From Desulfovibrio psychrotolerans (GTDB taxonomy: Bacteria > Desulfobacterota > Desulfovibrionia > Desulfovibrionales > Desulfovibrionaceae): a stretch of 64,000 nucleotides of DNA. Positions 14,698-22,643 of this stretch are shown one piece after another; the stretch's first letter is position 1, and every line of letters starts with the position of its first letter. The stretch spans positions 62,001 through 126,000 of the forward strand of contig NZ_BLVP01000007.1 of NCBI RefSeq assembly GCF_013340305.1, in the 5' to 3' direction. The translations under genes and the position numbers were made by a program. The notes under the pieces were generated by a model. It searched no databases and had not been told where the DNA came from. It was given only the letters and a program-made list of their open reading frames with translations.

Positions 14698-15987
14698 ATG
14701 ACGCACCGCCCGAGCGCACCGCCATCCGAAGCACCCCGCCGCCTCTTTGTGCCGCTGCATACGCTGCGCTTTTACTGGCGCGTGTGGGGCGTCTCCCTTG
14801 CCGCGCTCAGAGCATTCCGGCTGCGCGGCCTCTTCGTGGTTGCCGCCGTGTCTCTGGGCATTGCCGCCCTTACGGTCATTGTGGCCGCGCTGGACGGCGC
14901 CAACCGCAGGGCGGACGAGATAACCGCCTCCTTCGGACCGGACGCCCTGTTCATCCTCGGCGGCGACCTGAGCACCCGCGCCGTGGGCCAGCGCTTTCAG
15001 ACCCTCACGTGGCAGGACGTGGACGCCATCCGCAGGTCCCTTCCCGGGGTCTATCTGGTGGTTCCCATGCAATCCATGCGCGACCACACCCTGCGCTACG
15101 GCAACCGCAACTGGTCCGTGGGCAGCACCATAGGCACCTCTGCCCATTATGGCGCATCATGGAACTGGCCCCTCACAGAAGGGCGCGACCTCACGGATGC
15201 CGACGTGGAACGCGGCGCACGCGTGTGCCTTCTGGGGAACATACCCGCCCGCGAACTCTTCGGGACCGAAAGTCCCGTGGGCAAGACCGTATACCTGCAG
15301 AAAATTCCCTTCACCGTGGTGGGCACGCTCAGCGAACGGGGCATGGCCGGGGGCGGCGGAAATCAGGACGACCGGGTCATCATTCCGCTCACCACCATGG
15401 CGCAGCGGTTCGGCATAGACAGGAAGTACTTCCGCGCCCTGCGCATCAAATTTCAGGATGTTTCGCGCATGGATGCGAACATCGCCAATCTGGAAAGCCT
15501 GCTCCGCCACATGCACGGCATACGGGAAGGACAACCCAACGACTTCACCATCCTTTCCGCGCAGGAGGTGCGCAAGTTCCTTTCCATGATCAAGGGCGGG
15601 CTGGCCGTGTTCCTCGGCATTACCGCCTTTGCCGCCATTCTGGTGGGCGGCTTTGTGCTCGCCAACCTGTTCTACCTTTCCGTTTCCGAACGCACGCGCG
15701 AAATAGGTCTGCGGCGCGCCATGGGGGCTTCGCAGGGGGCCATTCTGGTGCAGTTTCTGCTGGAAGCCGTGGCCCTTACCCTTGTGGGGGCCGTTGCAGG
15801 CATGTTTCTGGGCCTTGCCATGGGGCAGGCACTTTCGCGCCTCGGACTCATAGAAATCCGCCTCTCGTGGCAGGTCTTCAGCTACGCGCTTATGGCGGCA
15901 ACGGCGGTGGGGCTTGTTTTCGGGCTGCGTCCTGCCCGCCACGCCGCAGGGCTGGACCCCATCCGCGCCCTGCGGGGAGATGAGTGA
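14698..15987 (+). CDS. ABC exporter permease, MacB/FtsX family (first)
   Basis: About 429 residues. A first membrane helix (LFVVAAVSLGIAALTVIVAAL) precedes a roughly 230-residue periplasmic MacB-type core domain (GTESPVGKTVYLQKIPFTVVGT). Three C-terminal helices follow, with the FtsX signature SVSERTREIGLRRAMGAS. These proteins couple ATP hydrolysis to periplasmic work (mechanotransmission). The ATG at 14698 is the first sensible start after the terminator, but its ribosome site is weak. It overlaps the next permease (TGATG). Partner ATPase and adaptor are at 8361-10372. Confidence 0.85.
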   Translation: MTHRPSAPPSEAPRRLFVPLHTLRFYWRVWGVSLAALRAFRLRGLFVVAAVSLGIAALTVIVAALDGANRRADEITASFGPDALFILGGDLSTRAVGQRFQTLTWQDVDAIRRSLPGVYLVVPMQSMRDHTLRYGNRNWSVGSTIGTSAHYGASWNWPLTEGRDLTDADVERGARVCLLGNIPARELFGTESPVGKTVYLQKIPFTVVGTLSERGMAGGGGNQDDRVIIPLTTMAQRFGIDRKYFRALRIKFQDVSRMDANIANLESLLRHMHGIREGQPNDFTILSAQEVRKFLSMIKGGLAVFLGITAFAAILVGGFVLANLFYLSVSERTREIGLRRAMGASQGAILVQFLLEAVALTLVGAVAGMFLGLAMGQALSRLGLIEIRLSWQVFSYALMAATAVGLVFGLRPARHAAGLDPIRALRGDE

Positions 15988-17213
15988 TGTACGGCGGATT
16001 CGGCATAGCTGTGCGCGCCCTTGCCACGCACAAGCTGCGCACCGCCCTCGCCATGCTGGGCGTGTTTCTGGGGGCGCTGGCGCTCACGGGCGTGACCCAC
16101 GTTTCCAAAGCCATGAGCCTGAAGGCCGAACTGGAAACCGCCAAACTCGGCCCCAACCTGCTTACGGCGGCAGCGGGAAAAACACGCTTTTCGCGTTCCG
16201 GCGATGTGCGCTTCGGGCGTACCGTCACCACCTTCACGCTGGCGGATGCACAAACCCTCATTGCCACAGTGCCGCAGGTGCAGGCGGGCGCTCCGTATAT
16301 CATCGCCACCATGCCCGTGCGCTACCAGCGCACCGCCACCACCGCGCAGATAGTCGCCACCACGCCCGAATACGCGCATGTGCGCTCCGTTGCCCCGGCA
16401 ACGGGCCGTTTTCTGACACAGGCGGAAACAGATGCCCGCGCCAAGGTCTGCGTGCTGGGCAGGGCCGTTGCTGTCAAGCTGTTCGGCACGCCGGAAGCGG
16501 CAGTGGGGCAGACGGTCTTCTTCTACCGTGCGGGGCTTCAGGTCGTGGGTGTTATGGAGGAAAAAGGCAGCGACCTTTCCGGAACCGATCAGGACGATCA
16601 GGTCTTTGTGCCCATTACCACCTACATGCGCCGCATGAGCAATCAGGATTTCATCTCCGGCGTCTACATGACCCTGCATGATGCGCGGGACGAGGCAGCC
16701 GCCAAGCGGGCGGCGGAAGCCCTGCTGCGGCAGCGGCACGGCATCTCAGACAGCCGTCAGGACGACTTTACCGTGCTTTCCGCCAAAGATGCCGCCGCGC
16801 TGCGCACACAGGCACTGGATCTTGTATGGACGCTGGGCGTCATGAGCAGCAGCATCTCTTTTATGGTGGGCGGGCTGGGTATTCTGTCCATCATGATCCT
16901 CATGGTCCGCTCCCGGCGGCTTGAAATCGGCGTGCGCCGCGCAGTGGGAGCGCGCAGAAAGGCTATTGTGCTGCAATTTCTGCTGGAGGCCGCTCTCATG
17001 TCTGGCACTGGAGGCCTTCTTGGTGTATTGGGGGCGCTGCTGTGCGTTACCGGCGTGTACCGCGTGGGAGACTTTCCCTACGTGTACGACGCCCCGCTCA
17101 TTGCCATGGCCAGCGGCGCATCCGTTCTTTCGGGCATTCTTGCCGGAGCCTATCCGGCCTGGAAGGCTTCCCGCGTGGAGGTGCTCACCGTGCTGCACAG
17201 CCATGGCATGTAA
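15987..17213 (+). CDS. ABC exporter permease, MacB/FtsX family (second)
   Basis: 408 residues with the same architecture as its neighbour: N-terminal helix (LAMLGVFLGALALTGVTHV), periplasmic core (GTPEAAVGQTVFFYRAGLQVVGV) and three C-terminal helices with MVRSRRLEIGVRRAVGARR. The two permeases differ clearly in sequence, so a heterodimer is likely. The start ATG lies within the TGATG overlap with the preceding stop. The C-terminus (AYPAWKASRVEVLTVLHSHGM) retains the typical YPAxKAsrl ending. Confidence 0.88.
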   Translation: MYGGFGIAVRALATHKLRTALAMLGVFLGALALTGVTHVSKAMSLKAELETAKLGPNLLTAAAGKTRFSRSGDVRFGRTVTTFTLADAQTLIATVPQVQAGAPYIIATMPVRYQRTATTAQIVATTPEYAHVRSVAPATGRFLTQAETDARAKVCVLGRAVAVKLFGTPEAAVGQTVFFYRAGLQVVGVMEEKGSDLSGTDQDDQVFVPITTYMRRMSNQDFISGVYMTLHDARDEAAAKRAAEALLRQRHGISDSRQDDFTVLSAKDAAALRTQALDLVWTLGVMSSSISFMVGGLGILSIMILMVRSRRLEIGVRRAVGARRKAIVLQFLLEAALMSGTGGLLGVLGALLCVTGVYRVGDFPYVYDAPLIAMASGASVLSGILAGAYPAWKASRVEVLTVLHSHGM

Positions 17214-17240
17214 CCCTCTTGGAACCGACGAGGAATCTGC

Positions 17241-18137
17241 ATGCCCGTTTACGGCACGGAAAACGTTGTGGTCCGCTGCTACGAAACCGGCCCCGGCGGC
17301 CTTGCCCGCCCGGCCACCTTTGCGGACTACTTTCAGGAAGCCGCCTCCAACAACGCCCGGGCGCTGGGTTTCCCCGGCGAACGCCTGTGGGCGCAGGGCA
17401 TGGCGTGGGTGCTTGCCCGTCTTGCCCTGCACATACACCGCTATCCCGCCGCAGGCGAAACCGTGTGCATACGCACATGGCCTGCCGCACATGACCGCAC
17501 CATTGCCCAGCGCTGCTACGAGGCAACGGACGTTCACGGACAACCGCTGGCGTGGGGCACAAGCGCATGGGTGGTGATGGACATATCCACCCGCCGCATG
17601 CTGCCCATCCCGGACTTTGTGGCTCAGGGCTACCCAAAGGACCAGCCGGACTGCCGCCCCTTTGCCACCCGCGCCGTTCCCAAGCTGCGGGAAACAGCAC
17701 ACGAAGCACTGCTGCGCAGCCGCCGCGCGGACATGGACGCCAACGGCCACGTAAACAATGCCCGCTATGTGGACTGGGTGCTGGAAGCCATGCCGCAGGA
17801 CTTTGCCGCCGCGCACGAGCCGAGCATGGTGGACATTACCTTCCGCGCCGAATGCGGCGCAGGCGTGCCGCTGGTTTCGTTCTGCTCCGCACCGGAAGAA
17901 CAGGTAAGCCTGCATTCGCTCCGCCTTGCGTCTGCCACCGCACAGGAACCCCGCGCGGACCACGGATCTTCCGTACAGCCGCAGCCTGCCGGTGCCACTC
18001 CAGAGAAGTCCGCCAAGCCTGACAGTTCCCCCGCGGAGCACGCCGCCGGAGAATCAGCCAACGCCACGGAACTGTGCCGCGCCCGCGTTATCTGGCGCGC
18101 ACGCCCGGCACACCACGCACCGGAGCACAGAGCATGA
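17241..18137 (+). CDS. acyl-ACP thioesterase (FatA-like, double hot-dog)
   Basis: 298 residues. N-terminal hot-dog: TFADYFQEAASNNARALGF and GMAWVLARLALHIHRYP, matching bacterial acyl-ACP thioesterases. The second hot-dog carries DMDANGHVNNARYVDWVLEA (about 165-184), containing the NxHxNN-type active-site region. It hydrolyses acyl-ACP to release free fatty acid. A low-complexity insertion of about 45 residues (TAQEPRADHGSS...GESANATE) sits before the final strand LCRARVIWRAR, which is unusual. The stop overlaps the next gene's ATG. A TCTTGGAACCGACGAGGAA segment supplies the ribosome site. Confidence 0.85.
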   Translation: MPVYGTENVVVRCYETGPGGLARPATFADYFQEAASNNARALGFPGERLWAQGMAWVLARLALHIHRYPAAGETVCIRTWPAAHDRTIAQRCYEATDVHGQPLAWGTSAWVVMDISTRRMLPIPDFVAQGYPKDQPDCRPFATRAVPKLRETAHEALLRSRRADMDANGHVNNARYVDWVLEAMPQDFAAAHEPSMVDITFRAECGAGVPLVSFCSAPEEQVSLHSLRLASATAQEPRADHGSSVQPQPAGATPEKSAKPDSSPAEHAAGESANATELCRARVIWRARPAHHAPEHRA

Positions 18138-18556
18138 GCACCTTTCCTACCCCGCAGACATGGCTTGCCCACCGCGTCTCGTATGGTGAGACAGACACCA
18201 TGGGCGTACTCTATTACGCGGAATACCTGCATCTTTTTGAACGCGGCAGAAGCGAGTTCATCCGTGAACGCGGCATGAGCTATGCCACGGTGGAAGAGCG
18301 CGGCATCATGCTGCCCGTGCGCGAGGCGCAGTGCCGCTACCGTGCTCCCGCCCGGTATGACGATCTGGTGCAGATACGCGTGGGCATTGCCGAATGGGGC
18401 CGCGCCTCAATCACCTTTGTTTACGAAATCATGGATGCGCAGCGTGAAAAAATGCTGGCTTCGGGCATGACACAGCACGCCTGCGTCAACCCTTCCGGCC
18501 GCCCCGTGGCCGTGCCGGACTGGTTGCGCGCGCTGTTTACCGGGCAACCCGCATGA
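18134..18556 (+). CDS. YbgC/4HBT-family acyl-CoA thioesterase
   Basis: 140 residues, single hot-dog fold. The 4HBT signature VSYGETDTMGVLYYAEYLHLFERGR (about residues 14-38) holds the catalytic Asp of the YxxTDxxGxxYxxxY pattern. By family it hydrolyses short or medium acyl-CoA or acyl-ACP. ATGA overlap with the acyl-ACP thioesterase shows the two are one translational unit. The co-occurrence suggests fatty-acid turnover or phospholipid supply. Confidence 0.88.
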   Translation: MSTFPTPQTWLAHRVSYGETDTMGVLYYAEYLHLFERGRSEFIRERGMSYATVEERGIMLPVREAQCRYRAPARYDDLVQIRVGIAEWGRASITFVYEIMDAQREKMLASGMTQHACVNPSGRPVAVPDWLRALFTGQPA

Positions 18557-18632
18557 CCTGTAACAAACGGTGACGGCCTGTTCCCCCAAGACGATACCGG
18601 GGGCGCGGTGTACTGATTATCATCTGCACAGA

Positions 18633-18663
18633 TTGACACATATCCCGTCCTCTGTGCTAGGCT
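18633..18663 (+). promoter_or_regulatory. candidate promoter of the HMA-like gene
   Basis: TTGACA (18633-18638) and TAGGCT (18658-18663) with a 19-base spacer, 59 bases before the ATG at 18722. The -35 is perfect, but the spacing is long. Confidence 0.4.
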
Positions 18664-18674
18664 TTGTCACAAAT

Positions 18675-18709
18675 CTGCAACTTTTTATGGCCTGCAACTT
18701 TTTTATGGC
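18675..18709 (+). repeat. 17/18-bp tandem repeat in the 5' leader of the HMA-like gene
   Basis: CTGCAACTTTTTATGGC (18675-18691) is followed immediately by CTGCAACTTTTTTATGGC (18692-18709), the copies differing by one T. The repeat ends 12 bases before the ATG, next to the CGGAGG ribosome site. Confidence 0.85.
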
Positions 18710-18721
18710 CGGAGGACTGGT

Positions 18722-19150
18722 ATGAACGCGATGTCACAGGGCAGAATACGTTTCCGCAACGGAGCACTGAAGGCTGGGGAACTGGGATACGCCTTGCGCG
18801 ATGAACTGCTCGCCGCCAAAGGCGTTCTGGACGTGCAACTGAACAAGCGCATCGGCAGCATGCTGGTCCTCTTCGACAAGGCCCGCATCACGGCAGAGAC
18901 CATTCTCAAACGCATTGCCGCCCATCTGGACATCGACCTCGCCAAGGTCCGCGAAGGCCTGAACAACATGAACCGCATCATCGGCAGCCGTGCAGCCCGT
19001 CGCAATGTGAAGATAGGCATGGGGGTTGCCCTTGGCACCGCCATGGCCTCGCTTGCCTATTCCGGCAGATGGCACGCTGTGGCAGGCAGTGTATTCATGC
19101 TGTTTCTCGGGACGCACCTGTACCAGAACCGCAGAACCCTCACCAGCTGA
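18722..19150 (+). CDS. HMA-like domain membrane protein (no CxxC)
   Basis: 142 residues. The N-terminal 70 residues look like the heavy-metal-associated ferredoxin-like fold (SQGRIRFRNGAL, then GVLDVQLNKRIGSMLVLFD) but lack the metal-binding CxxC. One or two hydrophobic segments follow (VGVALGTAMASLAYS, AVAGSVFMLFLGTHLY). The GRIRFR start is shared with the N-terminus of the P-type ATPase that converges on it from 21422. It is likely a membrane partner or regulator of that ATPase; direct function is unknown. Confidence 0.7.
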   Translation: MNAMSQGRIRFRNGALKAGELGYALRDELLAAKGVLDVQLNKRIGSMLVLFDKARITAETILKRIAAHLDIDLAKVREGLNNMNRIIGSRAARRNVKIGMGVALGTAMASLAYSGRWHAVAGSVFMLFLGTHLYQNRRTLTS

Positions 19151-19182
19151 TACGACCGGCAGCCGCCGCTCCCGTAACGAAA

Positions 19183-19220
19183 AATCCCCGGCCCTGCATG
19201 TATATGCGGAGCCGGGGATT
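19183..19220. terminator. bidirectional terminator between HMA-like gene and P-type ATPase
   Basis: AATCCCCGGC (19183-19192) pairs with GCCGGGGATT (19211-19220); the loop holds a smaller TGCAT/ATGCG stem. It is flanked by CGAAAA and by TTCTGTTTTCTG, so it can serve both converging genes. Confidence 0.7.
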
Positions 19221-19268
19221 CTGTTTTCTGCCATGTTCCTGCCGTGCAGCCGGTGCTTCTGCGCGCCG

Positions 19269-21422
19269 TCAGTCCTCCTGCCCATACCCGCCGGAAAGCA
19301 GCGGGCGCATGCTGTGCACGCAGGTAAACACGGTGCCGGAATTGTGCAGCAGTGCCAGCATGGCCGGAGTGATAATCCCGGTCAGGCCCAGCCCTATGAA
19401 CAGGGTGTTGCTCCCCACAATGAACATGAAATTACGGCGGATGCGGCGCATGGCCTTGCGGGAGATCTCCATGGAATCCATCAGGCTGTCCAGCCTGTCC
19501 CCCGTGATCATCACATCGCACGCCTCGCGCGCAATGTCCGCGCCATGCTTCATGGAAACGCCCACGTCCGCCCGCGTAAGGGCGGCGGAATCGTTTATGC
19601 CGTCCCCCACCATGGCCACCACGTAGCCTTCATCGCGCAGCCTGTCGATAAGCCCGGTCTTTTCGTCCGGCAGGGCCTGCGCGTAGAATTCCTCTATCTC
19701 CAGTTCGTCCGCCACGGCCTTTGCCGTGGGGTATCCGTCGCCCGTCAGCATAATGATACGGCGCATGCCCATGTTTTCCAGCCGCCGCACAAAGCGGTGC
19801 GCACTGGGTCGCAGAGGGTCTTCCAGCGCGATCACTCCCGCCAGCCTGCCGCCCACGGCAAAATAGAGCAGAGAATGCCCGGAATGGGAACAACGCTGGA
19901 TGTAGGTTTCCGCATCGTCAATCTCTATGCCCTCATCCTCGTGTACAAAATGCCTGCTGCCCAGAATCATACGCTGCCCGTTCATGGTGGTGGAGATGCC
20001 GTGCGCGAGGATATACTCCACCTCGGCGTGGTCCTCCTCATGGTGCAGCCCTTCTTCCTCCGCTTTGCGGACAATGGCCTCCGCCACGGGATGCGGAAAA
20101 TGCTCCTCCATGCAGGCAGCATTGCGCAGCACAAATTCCCGGCTGAAGCCGTTCACCGGGCAGATATCCACCACCATAGGCCGCGCCTCGGTGAGCGTTC
20201 CGGTCTTGTCCAGCACCACGGCGTCCACTTTGGAAAGTACCTCTATATGCCTGCCGCCCTTCACCACAGCGCCCCTGCGCGCAGCCTCCAGCATGGCCGC
20301 ACGCACAGAAAGCGGCGTTGCCAGCTTGATGGCGCAGGAATAGTCTGCCAGCAACACGGAAGCCGCCTTCATCCAGTTGCGCGTAAGCAGGAACACCAGC
20401 CCGGAAAGCAGGAACGAGAAAGGCACAATCTTGTCCGCCAACCGCACCGCCTGCCCGTGGATATCGGCCTTCAGCCCTTCGGATTCGGAGATGATGCGCG
20501 CAATCTTGGCAAACCGCGTCTCGTCGCCCACCCCTTCGGAAAGGATGATGATGCGCCCCTCGTCCACCACGGTGCCCGCAAACACCTCGCTGCCTATGCT
20601 CTTTTTCACGGGCATGGGCTCACCGGTCATGGAAGACTGGTTCACCATGGCAGTGCCGTCCGCCACCACACCGTCCACGGGAATGCGCGAACCGCTGCGC
20701 ACAATGACCATATCGCCCGCCACAAGGGCTGCGGGGTCCACGCTCACGGGGCCGTCTTTACGCATCACCCACACGGGACGGTTGTCTCCGCTGTACAGGG
20801 CGGCTATGTCCGCACGGGATTTCTCGCGCGTCCAGTCTTCCAGCGTTTCGCTTATATCCAGCAGCAGATGGATGGTGCCTGCGGTGCCGAAATCGCGCAT
20901 GGTCAGCGAGGCACCAATGGCGGCGGCATCCAGCACGCTCACATTCACCTTGCCCCGCAGGAGTGACTTAAGCCCTTCCAGCAGCAGCGGCAGCACGGTA
21001 AACAGCGTCCAGTAAGGACGCAGCATGGGAGGCATGAACAGCCGTGTCAGGTAGAATCGTCCTACCTTGCGGGCAATGATCATAAAGGGCGATTCCAGCT
21101 TGCGCTCCTCGCCCGTATAGCTGCCGGGAGCGGGCAATGCGCAGGCTTCTTCGTCACCGGGGTCGGCCGTACGACACGGAGCAAGCTCCGGCTGACTCAC
21201 GAGCAGGGCCACGTCCTCCACCACCAGCAGGACAAGGCGCGTAAGCTCCTCATCCGCCGTAAAGGTAAGCAGGCCGCGGCCTGTGCGCGGATTGAACACA
21301 AAGGCAATCTCCACCTGCCTGTCGCTGACAGCCTGATGGAGCTTCTGCTGAAGAAGGGGCATCACGCGGGGCGAATCCGCCGCAAATCGTATCCGCCCGG
21401 GAATGCTGCGTACTATATTCAT
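19269..21422 (-). CDS. P1B-type heavy-metal ATPase with SCA/K transmembrane motif
   Basis: 717 residues. An N-terminal HMA-like segment (SIPGRIRFAADS) lacks CxxC. P-type motifs follow in order: SMTGEPMPV (TGE), the TM6 motif ADYSCAIKLATPL, the phosphorylation site VLDKTGTLTE, HPVAEAI (HP locus) and MVGDGINDSAAL. In place of the usual CPC, TM6 has S-C-A followed by Lys, which should alter metal choice; similar SC(A/S) variants are known in CtpC-type and poorly characterised P1B proteins. The substrate is therefore uncertain. It probably shares a leftward operon with the two small membrane-protein genes upstream. Confidence 0.9.
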   Translation of the reverse strand: MNIVRSIPGRIRFAADSPRVMPLLQQKLHQAVSDRQVEIAFVFNPRTGRGLLTFTADEELTRLVLLVVEDVALLVSQPELAPCRTADPGDEEACALPAPGSYTGEERKLESPFMIIARKVGRFYLTRLFMPPMLRPYWTLFTVLPLLLEGLKSLLRGKVNVSVLDAAAIGASLTMRDFGTAGTIHLLLDISETLEDWTREKSRADIAALYSGDNRPVWVMRKDGPVSVDPAALVAGDMVIVRSGSRIPVDGVVADGTAMVNQSSMTGEPMPVKKSIGSEVFAGTVVDEGRIIILSEGVGDETRFAKIARIISESEGLKADIHGQAVRLADKIVPFSFLLSGLVFLLTRNWMKAASVLLADYSCAIKLATPLSVRAAMLEAARRGAVVKGGRHIEVLSKVDAVVLDKTGTLTEARPMVVDICPVNGFSREFVLRNAACMEEHFPHPVAEAIVRKAEEEGLHHEEDHAEVEYILAHGISTTMNGQRMILGSRHFVHEDEGIEIDDAETYIQRCSHSGHSLLYFAVGGRLAGVIALEDPLRPSAHRFVRRLENMGMRRIIMLTGDGYPTAKAVADELEIEEFYAQALPDEKTGLIDRLRDEGYVVAMVGDGINDSAALTRADVGVSMKHGADIAREACDVMITGDRLDSLMDSMEISRKAMRRIRRNFMFIVGSNTLFIGLGLTGIITPAMLALLHNSGTVFTCVHSMRPLLSGGYGQED

Positions 21423-21429
21423 GCCGTAT

Positions 21430-21471
21430 CCTGAGTAATGTCTCCTGAGTAATGTCTCATGAGTGGTGTCA
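21430..21471 (-). repeat. three 14-bp tandem repeats carrying the ribosome-binding sequence
   Basis: CCTGAGTAATGTCT at 21430-21443 and again at 21444-21457 (plus-strand reading) is followed by a degenerate copy, CATGAGTGGTGTCA, at 21458-21471. In the leftward transcript each perfect unit ends in CTCAGG, so the Shine-Dalgarno-like CAGGA is repeated just before the P-type ATPase ATG (21422). Confidence 0.85.
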
Positions 21472-21564
21472 CCCGTACGGTGTCACCTGAATGGTGGCTG
21501 CGCCGCCGCATCGTCAGCGAACAGCGAACATGCAAAATGCGAGCAGGAAAGCAGGGCTGACCGC

Positions 21565-22020
21565 CTAAACGGTCTCCGGCGAAGGCATCCCCTTGGGTGC
21601 AGACATTTTTGGCTTGGCAGCCTTGGACTTAGCCCCTTTAGCCGGTTTGGCACCAGATTTAGACGCAGGCTTTGTGCCGGACTTCGCGGCCTTGGCTGCT
21701 TTTGCGGCAGGCTTTCTGGAGCCCTTAGGCTTGGCCGCCGTTCCGGCCACCGCTGCCGCAGCGGCCTGTGCCGCTTCCTCGCGTTCCCGCGCCACCTCTT
21801 CCTTGACCTTCTGCTCGTGCGTATAACGGGCCTCGGCCATGTAATCCTCAATATCTTCCTTCAGGGTTTCCATGCGCGCCATAACCCCTTCGGTCAGGCC
21901 GTAGCCGCCCTGCACAAGACCAGAGAGCAATTCCTGCCCTTTGCCGGACCGGACCACGGCAACCCCCGCCGCGCCCAGCACTGCCCCTGCCAGAAAATAG
22001 GCGATTCTGTTCACTGCCAT
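21565..22020 (-). CDS. small membrane-anchored protein with Lys/Ala-rich histone-like tail
   Basis: 151 residues. A hydrophobic N-terminus (IAYFLAGAVLGAAGVAVV, residues 6-23) is followed by an amphipathic charged helix (METLKEDIEDYMAEARY). The roughly 65-residue C-terminal tail consists of Ala/Lys/Pro/Ser repeats (AAKAAKAAKSGTKPASKSG) like histone H1 tails. It has an AAGGAGG ribosome site overlapping the preceding stop. It lies upstream of the P-type ATPase in the same orientation. Similar small proteins travel with this ATPase type; a role as scaffold or regulator is inference. Confidence 0.72.
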   Translation of the reverse strand: MAVNRIAYFLAGAVLGAAGVAVVRSGKGQELLSGLVQGGYGLTEGVMARMETLKEDIEDYMAEARYTHEQKVKEEVAREREEAAQAAAAAVAGTAAKPKGSRKPAAKAAKAAKSGTKPASKSGAKPAKGAKSKAAKPKMSAPKGMPSPETV

Positions 22021-22022
22021 GG

Positions 22023-22223
22023 CTACCCCTCCTTACTCTGCGCCGCCTGAGAAGTCTGCTCCTCAAAATCGCGCACCTGCTCCTTAACCAGCTCCTGCCC
22101 CTTGTCCAAAGCCTTGTCGAGCAAGGCGTGCAGCTCGTCCCGGTTCTGCCACGCAAGGTATCCCAGTGCCCCCACGGCAGCTCCGGCTGCCACCAGCAGC
22201 AGCTTTTCCATCATATCCTGCAT
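22023..22223 (-). CDS. YtxH-like small membrane protein
   Basis: 66 residues from ATG 22223, chosen because AGGAGG lies 8 bases upstream; the frame extends to 22325 but without a ribosome site. Residues 6-22 form one membrane helix (KLLLVAAGAAVGALGYLAW), followed by a charged amphipathic helix (ELHALLDKALDKGQELVKEQ). This is the general plan of YtxH-type proteins. It is the first gene of the leftward unit leading to the P-type ATPase, with a good promoter upstream. Function unknown. Confidence 0.7.
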   Translation of the reverse strand: MQDMMEKLLLVAAGAAVGALGYLAWQNRDELHALLDKALDKGQELVKEQVRDFEEQTSQAAQSKEG

Positions 22224-22643
22224 CCTGCCATCCTCCTGCCTGTTTGTGGCCCGTTCCGTCCTGCCGGTGTCCGTGTTTTCCGTCACGCCCTGCTGCGAAC
22301 GTGCTGACCGGTCCGGGAAATTCATCTCTGCTCGGGTATATTCTCCGGAAGTTGCGCAGATTCAAGCGAATTGCGGCAGCTTCGAACGGACGAATAATCA
22401 TCCTGACAATATACCCGACTGCATGCCCTATGTCACGGAAGAATGCACTTTCACACCGTCAGTGCGTCCGTTTATGCAACGCACACTGATAATGAACTTG
22501 AATTTCAATGTCAACGAAATCCCTGTTCCAGCGCAGCAGGCTTCGGCTGCAGCCACTCCGCAGCCTGCCGGCATTCTGGAAAAACAGCGCCTTCCCCTCC
22601 CCCGCACTTGCCTTTCACACCCAACAGAGATAAGCACGCCCTC
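22224..22643. other. 420-base divergent intergenic region
   Basis: It separates the leftward YtxH-like gene from the rightward amidohydrolase. It contains the leftward promoter at 22408-22436 and a perfect 10-bp inverted repeat (CGGGTATATT at 22333-22342, AATATACCCG at 22408-22417). An open frame from 22492 (MNLNFNVNEIPVP) reads into the amidohydrolase out of frame and is not accepted as coding. Confidence 0.5.
22408..22436 (-). promoter_or_regulatory. promoter of the YtxH-like / P-type ATPase unit
   Basis: Leftward GTGACA (complement of 22431-22436), exactly 17 bases, then TATATT (complement of 22408-22413). The -10 lies within one arm of a 10-bp inverted repeat whose other arm is at 22333-22342, downstream of the start point, a possible two-site operator. 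Confidence 0.6.

Noticed and set aside
19026-20966. 646-codon rightward open frame opposite the P-type ATPase
   Set aside because: No fold-like pattern, His/Gln-rich, and it crosses the HMA-like gene and the bidirectional terminator.
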